Assembly: GCF_003856975.1 (NCBI RefSeq)
Contig: NZ_CP033107.1
Span: 1,984,001 to 2,048,000 of the forward strand
Direction: 5' to 3'
DNA: 64,000 nucleotides
Origin: Plantibacter sp. PA-3-X8
GTDB lineage: Bacteria > Actinomycetota > Actinomycetes > Actinomycetales > Microbacteriaceae
In this document: in pieces, positions 36,252 through 45,681 of the stretch
How positions within the stretch are numbered: position 1 is the stretch's first letter
Layout of the letters: each line of letters opens with the position of its first letter
Notes under the pieces: generated by a model
What the model was told of the DNA's origin: nothing
What the model saw: the letters and a program-made list of their open reading frames with translations, nothing else
Databases searched by the model: none
Translations under genes and position numbers: made by a program

Positions 36252-37109
36252 CTAGTTGCGGGAGATAGCCAGCAGACGCAGGATCTCGACGTAGATCCAG
36301 ATGACCGTGACCATGATGCCGAAGGCGCCGGTCCAGCCGTACTTGGCGGGTGCGCGGTTCTGCACGCCACGCTGGATGAAGTCGAAGTCGAGCACCAGCG
36401 AGTACGCACCCATCAGCACCGCGAAGATGCCGATGACGATCCCGAGCGGGATGCCGAAGATCGTCGCGCCGTAGAGGCCGAACGGGTTGTTCAGCACGCC
36501 CGTGAACATGAGCACGAGGTTGAGGAGCTGGAAGACGCCGTAGCCGATGATGGCGACGAGGAAGACCTTCGTCAGCTTCTTCGAGGCGCGGACCTTGCCG
36601 CTCGCGAAGAGGGCGAGGGTCACGCCGACGACGGCGAGGGTCGCGAGGACCGCCTGGACGACGACGCCGGACCAGGCCGGGTTCGCCTCGAAGACGCGCG
36701 AGATGCCACCGACGAAGAGTCCCTGGAAGACCGCGTACCCGAGGATGAGCGCCGGGACCGGCTCCTTCTTGAAGGAGTTGACGAGACCGAGGCCGAGGCC
36801 GCCGATCATGCCGATGATCATGGGGAGGGCGTAGCCGCTGCCCGCCTGCAGGAGGGAGGTCGTCCACATCCAGGAGATGACGGCGAACACGACGAGGACG
36901 GCGAACGAGCCGAGGGTCTTGACGAGCGTGTTCTCGATCGTCATGCGGTCGGCGGTGCCGACGCCCGCCGGTGCGGTGGGCTGCTCGTACATCTTGCGGA
37001 GCTGTTCGGCGGTCAGCGAGGGGTTCGCTGCTTGAGCTGCCTGCAGCGTCCCGCCTCCCTGCTTCGCGAATGCCGGGTTCTTCGAGAACGCGGGATTGTC
37101 GAGGGCCAT
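36252..37109 (-). CDS. Bax inhibitor-1/YccA family membrane protein
   Basis: The 285-residue protein has a polar N-terminus with a repeated NPAFSKNPAFAK motif (about 60 residues), then seven transmembrane segments. The last part (VDFIQ-like region FDFIQRGVQNRAPAKYGW, then VTVIWIYVEILRLLAI) is characteristic of the YccA/BI-1 family, where conserved acids form a pH-sensitive Ca2+ leak in BsYetJ. The physiological role in actinobacteria is unknown. The gene converges on guaA and diverges from the phosphodiesterase gene. Confidence 0.9.
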   Translation of the reverse strand: MALDNPAFSKNPAFAKQGGGTLQAAQAANPSLTAEQLRKMYEQPTAPAGVGTADRMTIENTLVKTLGSFAVLVVFAVISWMWTTSLLQAGSGYALPMIIGMIGGLGLGLVNSFKKEPVPALILGYAVFQGLFVGGISRVFEANPAWSGVVVQAVLATLAVVGVTLALFASGKVRASKKLTKVFLVAIIGYGVFQLLNLVLMFTGVLNNPFGLYGATIFGIPLGIVIGIFAVLMGAYSLVLDFDFIQRGVQNRAPAKYGWTGAFGIMVTVIWIYVEILRLLAISRN

Positions 37110-37285
37110 GGCTGATTCCTACTCTCAGTCGTGGAGGCTGTGTCGCGCCAAGCGGCGCTGCTGACACCCAGAGTATCCGAGTTCCCTTTGAATCAGCCGG
37201 GTCGCGCGTGGAAAACCCCGAACGGACGCCGATGTTCGCGGCGGGCTGACAGCCGGCTCCCTGCGCGCACGCCGGAGCGTCGTCC

Positions 37286-37291
37286 TAGGCT
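37286..37291 (+). promoter_or_regulatory. -10 element for the phosphodiesterase gene
   Basis: TAGGCT ends six bases before the GTG at 37298, predicting a leaderless transcript. Confidence 0.55.
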
Positions 37292-37297
37292 GATGGC

Positions 37298-38383
37298 GTG
37301 CGCATCGACTCCCTGCCCAACCCGCTCGTCATCGGACACCGCGGGGCTCCCGGTTACCGCCCCGAGCACACCGAGTCCTCCTACCGCTTGGCTGTCGCGC
37401 TCGGTGCGGACGCCGTCGAGCCCGATCTCGTCGCGTCGAAGGACGGAGTCCTCGTGGTCCGACACGAGAACGAGATCTCCGGGACGACCGACGTCGCCGC
37501 CCGAGCGGAGTTCGCCGACCGGCGGACGACGAAGCGCGTCGACGGCCACGAGCTGACCGGGTGGTTCACCGAGGACTTCACCTGGGCCGAGCTGTCGACC
37601 CTGACCGCACGCGAGCGGATCCCCGAGGTACGGACGGTGAGCGCGGGATTCGACGGTACCGAGGGCATCCTGCGGTTCGTCGACCTCGTCGCGGTCGTGC
37701 GCAGCGCGGCCGAAGCGCACCGACGACCCGTCGGCATCGTGGCCGAGGTGAAGCACGCCGACTACTTCGCGTCGATCGGCCTCCCGCTCGATCGGCTCCT
37801 CGCCGAGGAGCTCGCCGCCCTGGAGTTCGGCACCGATCCCGATGCGGAGCCGCTCATCATCGAGTCGTTCGAGCAGTCGGTCCTCATGGCGTTGCAGGCC
37901 CGTCGGGTGCAGGCGGAGTTCGTGTACCTCATCGAGCGGTCGGGCAGACCGAGCGATCTCGTCGCCCGGCTGGGGGATTCGGCCCCGTCCTACGCCGACG
38001 CGATGACCGACGCCGGGCTCGCGGCGCTCGCCCTCGAGGTCGACGCCATCAGTGTCGACAAGGCCATGCTCATCGACTTGGGCGACGACGACGGCGCCCA
38101 CCCGACGGACCTCGTGGAGCGTGCCCACGCGGCGGGCCTGCGCGTCTACACCTGGACCCTCCGCCCCGAGAACCGGTTCCTCGCGCCACCCTTCCGGGAC
38201 GGGTCCGATCCGGCGGCGGTCGGCCGCTGGCTCGAGGAGTTCGTCCTGGTGCTCTCCTCGGGGGTCGACGGCTGCTTCGTGGACCAGGCCGACCTCGGCG
38301 TCGCCGCCCGGTCGGCGGCCGGCGACCGTGCGGATCACCGCGACGGTCATGCTCGGCCGAGCGATGTCGGGGGCAGCGCCTAG
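37298..38383 (+). CDS. Glycerophosphodiester phosphodiesterase family protein
   Basis: The 361-residue TIM-barrel protein has the GDPD active-site motifs HRGAPGYRPEHT (about residues 13-24) and EPDLVASKDGVLVVRHEN, with two catalytic His and metal-binding Glu/Asp. It also has IVAEVKHADYF and LRVYTWTLRPEN near the C-terminus. It has no signal peptide, so it acts inside the cell on glycerophosphodiesters and yields glycerol-3-phosphate. The C-terminal 25 residues are a polar tail. Its TAG stop is the first half of the -10 element of the next gene. Confidence 0.88.
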   Translation: MRIDSLPNPLVIGHRGAPGYRPEHTESSYRLAVALGADAVEPDLVASKDGVLVVRHENEISGTTDVAARAEFADRRTTKRVDGHELTGWFTEDFTWAELSTLTARERIPEVRTVSAGFDGTEGILRFVDLVAVVRSAAEAHRRPVGIVAEVKHADYFASIGLPLDRLLAEELAALEFGTDPDAEPLIIESFEQSVLMALQARRVQAEFVYLIERSGRPSDLVARLGDSAPSYADAMTDAGLAALALEVDAISVDKAMLIDLGDDDGAHPTDLVERAHAAGLRVYTWTLRPENRFLAPPFRDGSDPAAVGRWLEEFVLVLSSGVDGCFVDQADLGVAARSAAGDRADHRDGHARPSDVGGSA

Positions 38384-38386
38384 ACT
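38381..38386 (+). promoter_or_regulatory. -10 element for the PcrA/UvrD gene, overlapping the upstream stop
   Basis: TAGACT ends ten bases before the ATG at 38397. Its first three bases are the stop codon of the phosphodiesterase gene. Confidence 0.5.
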
Positions 38387-38396
38387 TGCAGGCGAT

Positions 38397-40865
38397 ATGG
38401 CGAGCTCTCCTTCTTCGAACGCCGACGCCGTGCAACCGGTGATCGTCGGCTGGCCCACGGCAACCGTCCCCGAGTCGTCCTCCGACGAGCGTGCCGGCGG
38501 GAGTCGGCTGCTGGAGGGGCTCAACCCGCAGCAACGGATCGCGGTGGAGTACCGGGGCCAGGCCCTGCTCATCATCGCCGGTGCCGGGTCCGGCAAGACG
38601 AGTGTGCTCACCCGCCGCGTTGCGCTGCTGCTCGAGCAGCGGGAGGCCTGGCCGAGCCAGATCCTGGCGATCACGTTCACCAACAAGGCCGCCGCCGAGA
38701 TGCGCGAGCGGGTGCAGGCGCTCGTCGGCCAGGCCGCGCAGGGCATGTGGATCTCCACCTTCCACTCCGCCTGCGTCCGCATCCTCCGCCGCGAGGCCGA
38801 GCACTTCGGCTTCACCAAGAACTTCACGATCTACGACAGCGGCGACCAACGTGCCCTCCTGAAGCGCATCATCAAGGAGCTCGAGGCCGACGCATACGGC
38901 TTCACGCCGTCGAACACCTCGGCGAAGATCTCGAAGCTCAAGAACGAGCTGTCGGACGTCGAGTCGTACTCCCGCACGATCAACACCAACGACCCGCAGG
39001 AACTCGTGTTCCTGCAGGTCTTCCGGAAGTACACGCGCGCGCTGGCCGACGCGAACGCCTTCGACTTCGACGACCTCATCAGCCAGACGGTGTTCCTCTT
39101 CCGGGCGTTCCCGCACGTCGCGGCGCAGTACCAGCAGCGGTTCCGCCACATCCTCGTCGACGAGTACCAGGACACCAACCACGCCCAGTACTCGCTCATC
39201 CGGGAGCTCACCCGCGCGCCTGAGGCCGGCACGGATCAGCTCGCCACCACCCGCACCGAGGGTGCCTCGCTCACCGTCGTCGGTGACTCGGACCAGTCGA
39301 TCTACGCGTTCCGCGGGGCCGACATCCGGAACATCACCGAGTTCGAGCGCGACTTCCCGGGTGCCAAGGTGGTGCTGCTCGAGCAGAACTACCGCTCCAC
39401 GCAGAACATCCTCTCGGCCGCGAACGCGGTCATCTCCAACAACTTCGACCGCAAGGACAAGAAGCTCTGGACGGCCGTCGGCGACGGGGAGAAGATCGTC
39501 GGCTTCACGGGGTACTCCGGCCACGACGAGGCGCAGTTCATCGCCGACGAGATCGAGAAGCTCCGGAACGCCGGCACGGCCTACAGCGACATCGCGGTGT
39601 TCTACCGGACGAACGCCCAAACGCGTGCGCTCGAGGAGATCTTCATCCGTGCGGCCCTCCCGTACCGGATCATGGGCGGCACCAAGTTCTATGAACGCGC
39701 CGAGATCAAGGACGCCCTCGCCTACCTCGTGTCGGTCGCGAACCCGGCCGACATCATGGCGCTGCGGCGCATCCTGAACACGCCCAAGCGTGGCATCGGG
39801 CCGGCCACGGAGACGGCGCTCGCGAGCTTCGCCGAGAACAACGGCGTCACCTTCCGCGAGGCCATGCGGCGCGCCGACGCCCTCGGGCTCGGGCCGAAGG
39901 TCACGAGCGCGATCCTGCAGCTGTCGGCGCTCCTCGACGAAGCGCAGGCCGCGCTCGACGACGCCGCCGCGGCCGACCGCCCGACGGCGTCCGCGACCGC
40001 CGTCGGCGACGTCCTGTCGCTCCTCATGACGAAGAGCGGCTACCTCGACTCGCTGCGCAACAGTCGCGACCCGCAGGATGAGGCACGCGCCGAGAACGTC
40101 GACGAGCTCATCGCCGTCACCAAGGAGTTCGCCAAGAACAACCCCGACGGCGGCATCGTCGACTTCCTGACGGAGGTCTCGCTCGTCGCCGCGGCCGACG
40201 ACCTCGACGACGCGACGGGCAGCGTGTCGCTCATGACCCTGCACACGGCGAAGGGCCTCGAGTACGACGCGGTCTTCCTGACGGGCATCGAGGAGGACCT
40301 CCTCCCGCACCGGATGTCGGCGAACGAGCCTGGCGGCCCGGCCGAGGAGCGACGCCTGTTCTACGTCGGCATCACCCGCGCCCGGAAGCGCCTGTACCTC
40401 TCGCTGGCGATGACGCGTGCCCAGTACGGCGAGACGGCCGTCGCCATGCCCAGCCGCTACTTGCAGGAGATCCCGGCCGAACTGATCGAGTGGCGTCAGT
40501 CGCCCGGCAATGTCAACGGTCGTGGTGGCACGCAGTCGCGTGCCCTGAACGCCCGCCGTGCCCCCTCGAGCGACCGCTGGTCGGTCCGCTCGCTCCCCGA
40601 GGGCGCCTCCGCGGGCGACACCCGGTTCTCCGGCGGTTCGAGCAAGCCGGAGACGGCCTGGGCCAACCGCATCACGGCGAAGGTCCGCGACAACGGCGAT
40701 CTCGAGCTCGCTCCCGGCGACCGCATCTCCCACGCGGACTTCGGACCGGGCCGGGTGAACGCGGTGACCGGTGAAGGCGCGAAGCGCATCGCCCATGTCC
40801 AGTTCGAGTCAGCCGGAGCGAAGAAGCTGCTGATCAAGATCGCGCCCATCGAGAAGCTCGACTGA
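38397..40865 (+). CDS. pcrA: ATP-dependent DNA helicase, PcrA/UvrD family
   Basis: The 822-residue SF1A helicase has Q-motif LNPQQRIAVEY, Walker A GAGSGKTSVLTRR, Walker B DEYQDTNHAQY, motif III VVGDSDQSIYAFRGA, motif IV EQNYRST and motif V/VI MTLHTAKGLEYDAVFLTG with YVGITRARKRLY. The N-terminal 40 residues are a disordered extension. The C-terminus carries the PcrA-type small domain (ISHADFGPGRVNAVTGEG), which in relatives binds RNA polymerase. It acts in nucleotide excision repair and removal of stalled complexes. I chose ATG 38397; the reading frame upstream overlaps the previous gene out of frame. Confidence 0.95.
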   Translation: MASSPSSNADAVQPVIVGWPTATVPESSSDERAGGSRLLEGLNPQQRIAVEYRGQALLIIAGAGSGKTSVLTRRVALLLEQREAWPSQILAITFTNKAAAEMRERVQALVGQAAQGMWISTFHSACVRILRREAEHFGFTKNFTIYDSGDQRALLKRIIKELEADAYGFTPSNTSAKISKLKNELSDVESYSRTINTNDPQELVFLQVFRKYTRALADANAFDFDDLISQTVFLFRAFPHVAAQYQQRFRHILVDEYQDTNHAQYSLIRELTRAPEAGTDQLATTRTEGASLTVVGDSDQSIYAFRGADIRNITEFERDFPGAKVVLLEQNYRSTQNILSAANAVISNNFDRKDKKLWTAVGDGEKIVGFTGYSGHDEAQFIADEIEKLRNAGTAYSDIAVFYRTNAQTRALEEIFIRAALPYRIMGGTKFYERAEIKDALAYLVSVANPADIMALRRILNTPKRGIGPATETALASFAENNGVTFREAMRRADALGLGPKVTSAILQLSALLDEAQAALDDAAAADRPTASATAVGDVLSLLMTKSGYLDSLRNSRDPQDEARAENVDELIAVTKEFAKNNPDGGIVDFLTEVSLVAAADDLDDATGSVSLMTLHTAKGLEYDAVFLTGIEEDLLPHRMSANEPGGPAEERRLFYVGITRARKRLYLSLAMTRAQYGETAVAMPSRYLQEIPAELIEWRQSPGNVNGRGGTQSRALNARRAPSSDRWSVRSLPEGASAGDTRFSGGSSKPETAWANRITAKVRDNGDLELAPGDRISHADFGPGRVNAVTGEGAKRIAHVQFESAGAKKLLIKIAPIEKLD

Positions 40866-40921
40866 CTGCGCTGAGGCGCGCACCGTCGGTCCGGCCGGTT
40901 CCCTGAGCGGGATCCAGCATC

Positions 40922-40927
40922 TAGGCT
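40922..40927 (+). promoter_or_regulatory. -10 element for the SseB gene
   Basis: TAGGCT ends eight bases before the ATG at 40936. Confidence 0.5.
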
Positions 40928-40935
40928 GATGCATC

Positions 40936-41937
40936 ATGGGTCTGTTCTCCAAGCGCAACGCGTCCGATGCCCGATCTGCAGCCGTGGAGGCCGAGACATC
41001 CGCACCTGAGGATGAGGTGGATCCGGCCGCGGAAGCCCCGGAGACCGTGCCGCAGGTGTCGATCTCGGTCACGACGGTCAACGCAGCCGCTCGGACACCG
41101 GAGGCACCTGTCTCCGTGCCTGCTGCGGCCCCGGCGCCGGCCCGGGCGCCCGCTCCCGTCGAGCCTGACTCCAACGTCGACCTCGCGCAGGCGCTCACGG
41201 CCCTGGCGGAGGGTGGCGATGAACGGGCGATGATGCACGTGTTGCGGCAGAGCATCCAGGGCAAGCTGCTGTTGTCCACCAGCCTCGACGGCGTCTCGGA
41301 GGAAGACAAGGCTGCCGGGCGCATCCCGCTCGGCGTCCACCGCGACCCGGAGGGCGCCGTCTACCTCCTCGCCTTCACCTCGTCGCGTGAGCTCGAGAAG
41401 ACGCGGACGGCGGACGGGCCGGTCACCGGGGTCGCGGTGGACGCCGTCTGGGCACTCCGTCAGGCGACCGGCGAAGGCTACGCCGGCATCGTCCTGAACC
41501 CCGCCGACGGCAAGGCGAGTGCGGTCGTCCCGAAGACGCTGATCGTGCGTCTGTTCGGGGACGGCCGGAACAACGACCTCGCGAAGCAGGCGCTCGCCCA
41601 GCCGCGAGAACCCGACGCCCTCCAGCGGCTGGTGGCGGCACTCGCCGCGCACGGCGGGTTCGTAGCCGGTCGCGCCGAGGTCGACGAGGACGGCAACCGC
41701 AAGACCGTCGGCATCGCGGAGACGCGCCTCGGGGACCGCCGACTGCTCGAGGTCTTCACCTCGCCCATCGAGATCGCCGCACTGGGACGAGGGGATGACG
41801 CGTACCCGGTCACCGCAGCGGAACTCGCGGCCGCGCTCCGCAGCGACGAGGGCATCACCGGGATCATCGTGAACCCTGCGGCGCCGTGGCTGGACGTCGA
41901 CCGCGCCCAGCTCGCACCCCTCCTCGACGTGCGCTGA
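40936..41937 (+). CDS. SseB family protein (two SseB-like domains)
   Basis: The 333-residue protein opens with a short basic MGLFSKRN segment and an Ala/Pro/Glu-rich linker (to about residue 80). Two SseB-type domains follow (about 85-200 and 215-333), each with a pattern like GAVYLLAFTSSRELEK or GDDAYPVTAAELA and ending in a G-I-x-x-N-P motif (GYAGIVLNPADGK; GITGIIVNPAAPW). The role is unknown; SseB was named for enhanced serine sensitivity in E. coli. The last 74 bases overlap the 3' end of the surface protein gene on the other strand. Confidence 0.82.
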   Translation: MGLFSKRNASDARSAAVEAETSAPEDEVDPAAEAPETVPQVSISVTTVNAAARTPEAPVSVPAAAPAPARAPAPVEPDSNVDLAQALTALAEGGDERAMMHVLRQSIQGKLLLSTSLDGVSEEDKAAGRIPLGVHRDPEGAVYLLAFTSSRELEKTRTADGPVTGVAVDAVWALRQATGEGYAGIVLNPADGKASAVVPKTLIVRLFGDGRNNDLAKQALAQPREPDALQRLVAALAAHGGFVAGRAEVDEDGNRKTVGIAETRLGDRRLLEVFTSPIEIAALGRGDDAYPVTAAELAAALRSDEGITGIIVNPAAPWLDVDRAQLAPLLDVR

Positions 41938-43438
41938 GCCCCGCACCCGCACCACTCGGAGTGATCCGCCGACGGAGAGCGAGCAGGATGCCGCCGAGCG
42001 CGAGCGCTCCGATCGCCGCGGAGCTGGCCAGGAGCAGGGAGCGGTCGTCGGCGCCGGTCTCGGCGAGGCGCGCTTCGGGCACGGTCGGCGTCGAGGCGAG
42101 GGTGATCTCCGAGGCGACGCCGAAGGCGGATCGCCAGGGGCGGATCATCGTGCCGCCGTTCTCCGGCAGGGTGTCGCTCGGCTCGATGCGCTCGACCCAG
42201 ACGTAGTAGCCGTCCTCGGGGAGGACGCAGGACGGCGTCGTGTACTCGCCGGGGCCTGCATCCACGAGCGTCTCGACCTCGCAGACCACCGGTGCTCCGA
42301 GCGGGACCTCCGGTGCCTCGACCGGGCGCTCCGCGAACGGACCGAGCAACTGGCTTCGGACGGTCACCGGGATCGGCGTGTACGGTCCACCCTCCGGCCC
42401 GATGAGGCCCCACTCCGCTGCGAGGCCGGTGTCGGTCGCGATCCCGACGGACAGCCGGTCGGTGACCTCGGTTCCCGGTGTCGCCGTCGCGTGCGAGGTG
42501 GTGGTGACGACGACCGGCTGGAAGGGGAGTGGCGTGGGGCGCTCGCGGTCGGCGCTCGCTCCGGCCGCGACCGTGATCGGGCGGGCGATGAGGACGCTCT
42601 GCACGTTGGCGGCGCTTCGAGCGATCGTGAGGCCGGCACCGTAGGGCAGCTCACCGAACGTGGCGTTCGCTGAGAACGCCACGACGGCGGCATCGGTGCT
42701 CGGCAGGATCCGCAGGCTCTCACCGTTCCCGACGGCCCGCTCGGACGTGCCGTCCTCGAAGGTAGCGCCGTCGAGGGTGACGGTCCCGGTGTGGGTGCCC
42801 GGTGGCAGGGTGGTGACGCCGGAGGAGATGAAGTCGACGGCGAGTTCGGTTCGGACGAGGTCGAATCCGTCCTCGCCGCGTTCGATGGACATGGTGGCGC
42901 TCGCTCCCCGACTCGCGCCGCCGGGACCGTCGGCCTCGGCGAGCATCTGATGGGCCCGGGAGAGCACGCGGTCGGCGCTCGCTCCTGCCCGAGCGGCGAT
43001 CTGCGCCGGCGTCCACCCGTTCAGGCCGGTGATGATCCAGGTGGCGAGCTGGCCTGCAGCTGCCTCGTCGGCGTCCTGGCTGGCGCCCCAGTGCCGCGAC
43101 AGGTAGGCCAGGCGGGCGGCGTCCTCGGGGGTGAACCACCCGAGCGATGATCCGTCGACGTGCTCGTAGGCGTGACCCGGCGGGATCGGGAGGTCGAGGT
43201 TGATGCAGAACCCGACCGTCCCGTCGTCGAAGGCCCACGAGCCGAGCCAGCGGCCGTTCGACGCGTCGCGGTGACCGTAGGCGGCGCCGGTGGCGGTCAG
43301 TGCGGAGGATGCGGTCGCGCCGCCGAGGACGATGCCGAGGACGAGCGTGAGCAGGATCGGGACGGCTGCCAGGAGCCCGAGGATCCGCGGTCTGCCGCCG
43401 AGGAGGCGGCCGGTCTGGGGGAGGTGGTGTGTTGTCAT
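41864..43438 (-). CDS. Cys-Gln thioester-domain surface protein with LAXTG-type sorting signal
   Basis: The 524-residue protein has an N-terminal signal/anchor segment (about residues 18-48). It then has a thioester domain in which Cys78 (FCIN) and Gln130 (GQLATW) match the pair that forms an internal thioester in Gram-positive adhesins. Middle beta-rich domains follow (about 180-440). A sorting signal LAETG (458-462), a hydrophobic helix and Arg residues end the functional part, as for class E sortase substrates. An extra 36-residue basic tail follows the membrane helix, unusual for such proteins. The tail overlaps sseB on the other strand. CACGAT six bases before the start may be its -10. 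Confidence 0.75.
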   Translation of the reverse strand: MTTHHLPQTGRLLGGRPRILGLLAAVPILLTLVLGIVLGGATASSALTATGAAYGHRDASNGRWLGSWAFDDGTVGFCINLDLPIPPGHAYEHVDGSSLGWFTPEDAARLAYLSRHWGASQDADEAAAGQLATWIITGLNGWTPAQIAARAGASADRVLSRAHQMLAEADGPGGASRGASATMSIERGEDGFDLVRTELAVDFISSGVTTLPPGTHTGTVTLDGATFEDGTSERAVGNGESLRILPSTDAAVVAFSANATFGELPYGAGLTIARSAANVQSVLIARPITVAAGASADRERPTPLPFQPVVVTTTSHATATPGTEVTDRLSVGIATDTGLAAEWGLIGPEGGPYTPIPVTVRSQLLGPFAERPVEAPEVPLGAPVVCEVETLVDAGPGEYTTPSCVLPEDGYYVWVERIEPSDTLPENGGTMIRPWRSAFGVASEITLASTPTVPEARLAETGADDRSLLLASSAAIGALALGGILLALRRRITPSGAGAGLSARRGGVRAGRGRRPATAPQGSR

Positions 43439-43542
43439 GCCCCCATCGTGCGAACCGCGGCACCTCGGTCAGCCGGGCGGGAATCCGAATGTGGACGGGA
43501 CGGCTCCGCCAGCGGGCTGTGGAGGGCGGTGCTGGAACGTCG

Positions 43543-44343
43543 TCAGCCGCGGTGGCGCGCCGCCTCCGTGCGTTCGCGCTCTCGCATTGCCCGGAGATAC
43601 CAGGCGGAGGGTGCCGCGCGCAGTCGCCGCGGAAGACGCGGCCAGACGGCTCGGGCGATGGCTACCCGACGTGCGAAGCGACGCTGCTGCCGCGGCGTCC
43701 AACGGAACCCGTAGGCGCTCCGCAGGCCGTCGGGCAGCAGTCCCGCCGTCACGAGCCGGACGAGCGGGAGCAGGCACCGGACGGGGAGCGGCGCCGCGCG
43801 AGCGGTCAGGAGCTCGATCGAGACGGCACGCGCCTCCGCGGTGACGTGGAGGCGCGCGACACGGGCTGCGAAGTACTCATCGAACGCGGCCCGGGTCGGA
43901 GGCCAACGGTCGGGCGGGAGCTGCAGGCTCGTCCCCACGATCGCGTACTCACGGTGCAGGCGCTCCCGCGACTCCTCGTCGAGCGGGCCGAACACGAGCT
44001 CGTAGACCTGGACGGCGGTGTCGTACAGCGTGGCCGCGACCCAGAGCTGCGCGTCGTGGTCGAAGGCCGAGTACCCGGGAGCCGCCTCACCGGGTCGGCT
44101 GCGCACCGGTCCATGGGCGTGGTTCACCCGCCGGGCCGCGCTGCGCTGCTCGTCCGGTGTGCCGAGGGCGAGCGCGTAGACGAAGGTGAGGGTGGCGTGC
44201 AGCCGGTCGAGCGGACGGGAACCGAAGTCGCTGTGCCGGGCCACCCCGGCGGCGACCGAGGGGTCCGCGATCTGCAGCAGGATGGCCCGCCCGGCGCCGG
44301 CGACGAGGATGCCCTCGCGAGCGAGGTCCGCCATGCCGGTCAT
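43543..44343 (-). CDS. MpaB-type oxygenase family protein (DUF2236)
   Basis: The 266-residue protein has the DUF2236 pattern, with GILVAGAGRAILLQIADPSVAAGVARHS at the N-terminus (quoted in parts), RLHATLTFVYALALG, the conserved VNHAHGPVRS around a His pair, and AFDHDAQLWVAATLYDTA. These residues coordinate a b-type heme in related latex-clearing/MpaB enzymes. The physiological substrate is unknown. The C-terminal 60 residues are Arg-rich. The gene diverges from sucC; TAAGGT on the minus strand (44351-44356) should be its -10. Confidence 0.8.
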   Translation of the reverse strand: MTGMADLAREGILVAGAGRAILLQIADPSVAAGVARHSDFGSRPLDRLHATLTFVYALALGTPDEQRSAARRVNHAHGPVRSRPGEAAPGYSAFDHDAQLWVAATLYDTAVQVYELVFGPLDEESRERLHREYAIVGTSLQLPPDRWPPTRAAFDEYFAARVARLHVTAEARAVSIELLTARAAPLPVRCLLPLVRLVTAGLLPDGLRSAYGFRWTPRQQRRFARRVAIARAVWPRLPRRLRAAPSAWYLRAMRERERTEAARHRG

Positions 44344-44350
44344 GGACCCG

Positions 44351-44356
44351 ACCTTA
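44351..44356 (-). promoter_or_regulatory. -10 element for the MpaB-type oxygenase gene
   Basis: TAAGGT (read on the minus strand) ends seven bases before the ATG at 44343. Confidence 0.45.
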
Positions 44357-44503
44357 GTCGTTCACTGTGAACGTCCGGTTGCGGCGCAGCGCTGGGGGTA
44401 GAGTCGTCACTGGCCCTTTTTCTCTCGCCGCCGAGATAACGCGCGGCCGAAAATCGCCACGACAATCACAGCAGAACGCGCGAAGCGCGGATGGGAATGA
44501 CAC

Positions 44504-45667
44504 GTGGATCTTTACGAGTATCAGGCACGAGACCTGTTCGAGCAGTACGAGGTGCCGGTCCTCGCCGGCATCATCGCCGACACCCCGGACGAGGTGCGGG
44601 CCGCGGCTGAGCGTCTCGGCGGCGTGGTCGTCGTCAAGGCGCAGGTGAAGGTCGGAGGTCGTGGCAAGGCCGGCGGCGTCAAGGTCGCCAAGACCCCCGA
44701 CGAGGCCTACGAGGCGGCGAAGGCCATCCTCGGGCTCGACATCAAGGGTCACGTCGTCAAGCGCGTGATGGTCGCGGCCGGCGCACGCATCGCTCAGGAG
44801 TTCTACTTCTCGGTGCTGCTCGACCGCGCCAACCGCTCCTACCTGTCGCTCACGAGCGTCGAGGGCGGCATGGAGATCGAGCAGCTCGCGGTCGAGAAGC
44901 CCGAGGCGCTCGCGCGCATCGAGGTGAACCCGCTCACCGGTGTCGACAAGGCGGCCGCGGTCGAGATCGCGAAGGCTGCGAACTTCCCCGAGGAGCTCGT
45001 CGACCAGGTCTCCGACGTCTTCGTGAAGCTCTACGACGTCTACAAGGGTGAGGACGCGACGCTCGTCGAGGTCAACCCGCTCGTCCTCACGGAAGAGGGG
45101 CGCATCGTCGCCCTCGACGGCAAGGTCTCGCTCGACGAGAACGCCGCCTTCCGTCACCCGAACCACGCCGAACTCGAAGACACCGCAGCCGAGGACCCCC
45201 TGGAGCTCAAGGCCAAGGAGAACGACCTCAACTACGTCAAGCTCGACGGCGAGGTCGGCATCATCGGCAACGGCGCTGGACTCGTCATGTCCACGCTCGA
45301 CGTCGTCGCCTACGCGGGCGAGCAGCACGGCGGCGTGAAGCCGGCCAACTTCCTCGACATCGGCGGCGGCGCCTCGGCCGAGGTCATGGCAGCAGGCCTC
45401 GACGTCATCCTCGGCGACGCCCAGGTGAAGAGCGTGTTCGTCAACGTCTTCGGTGGCATCACCGCCTGCGACGCGGTCGCGAACGGCATCGTGAAGGCGC
45501 TCGAGATCCTCGGTGACGCAGCGACGAAGCCGCTCGTGGTCCGCCTCGACGGCAACAAGGTCGCGGAGGGCCGCGAGATCCTCGCCGCCGCCGCGCACCC
45601 GCTCATCACGCTCGCCGCAACCATGGACGAAGGCGCCGACAAGGCCGCCGAGCTGGCTTCGAAGTAA
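44504..45667 (+). CDS. sucC: Succinate--CoA ligase (ADP/GDP-forming) subunit beta
   Basis: The 387-residue subunit begins [20 protein letters not shown] from a GTG. It has the ATP-grasp domain ([20 protein letters not shown] near residue 45) and the C-terminal CoA-ligase domain with [17 protein letters not shown]. With SucD it makes succinate, CoA and a nucleoside triphosphate in the TCA cycle. A 160-base divergent gap lies upstream; TAGAGT at 44399-44404 is a possible -10, with a leader of about 95 bases. sucD follows after 14 bases. Confidence 0.97.
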   Translation: MDLYEYQARDLFEQYEVPVLAGIIADTPDEVRAAAERLGGVVVVKAQVKVGGRGKAGGVKVAKTPDEAYEAAKAILGLDIKGHVVKRVMVAAGARIAQEFYFSVLLDRANRSYLSLTSVEGGMEIEQLAVEKPEALARIEVNPLTGVDKAAAVEIAKAANFPEELVDQVSDVFVKLYDVYKGEDATLVEVNPLVLTEEGRIVALDGKVSLDENAAFRHPNHAELEDTAAEDPLELKAKENDLNYVKLDGEVGIIGNGAGLVMSTLDVVAYAGEQHGGVKPANFLDIGGGASAEVMAAGLDVILGDAQVKSVFVNVFGGITACDAVANGIVKALEILGDAATKPLVVRLDGNKVAEGREILAAAAHPLITLAATMDEGADKAAELASK

Positions 45668-45681
45668 GGGATCGCACAAGC

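Noticed and set aside
38070..40796. A 908-codon minus-strand frame opposite the PcrA/UvrD gene
   Set aside because: Its composition mirrors the helicase codons and it has no recognisable motif; the + strand has all helicase motifs.
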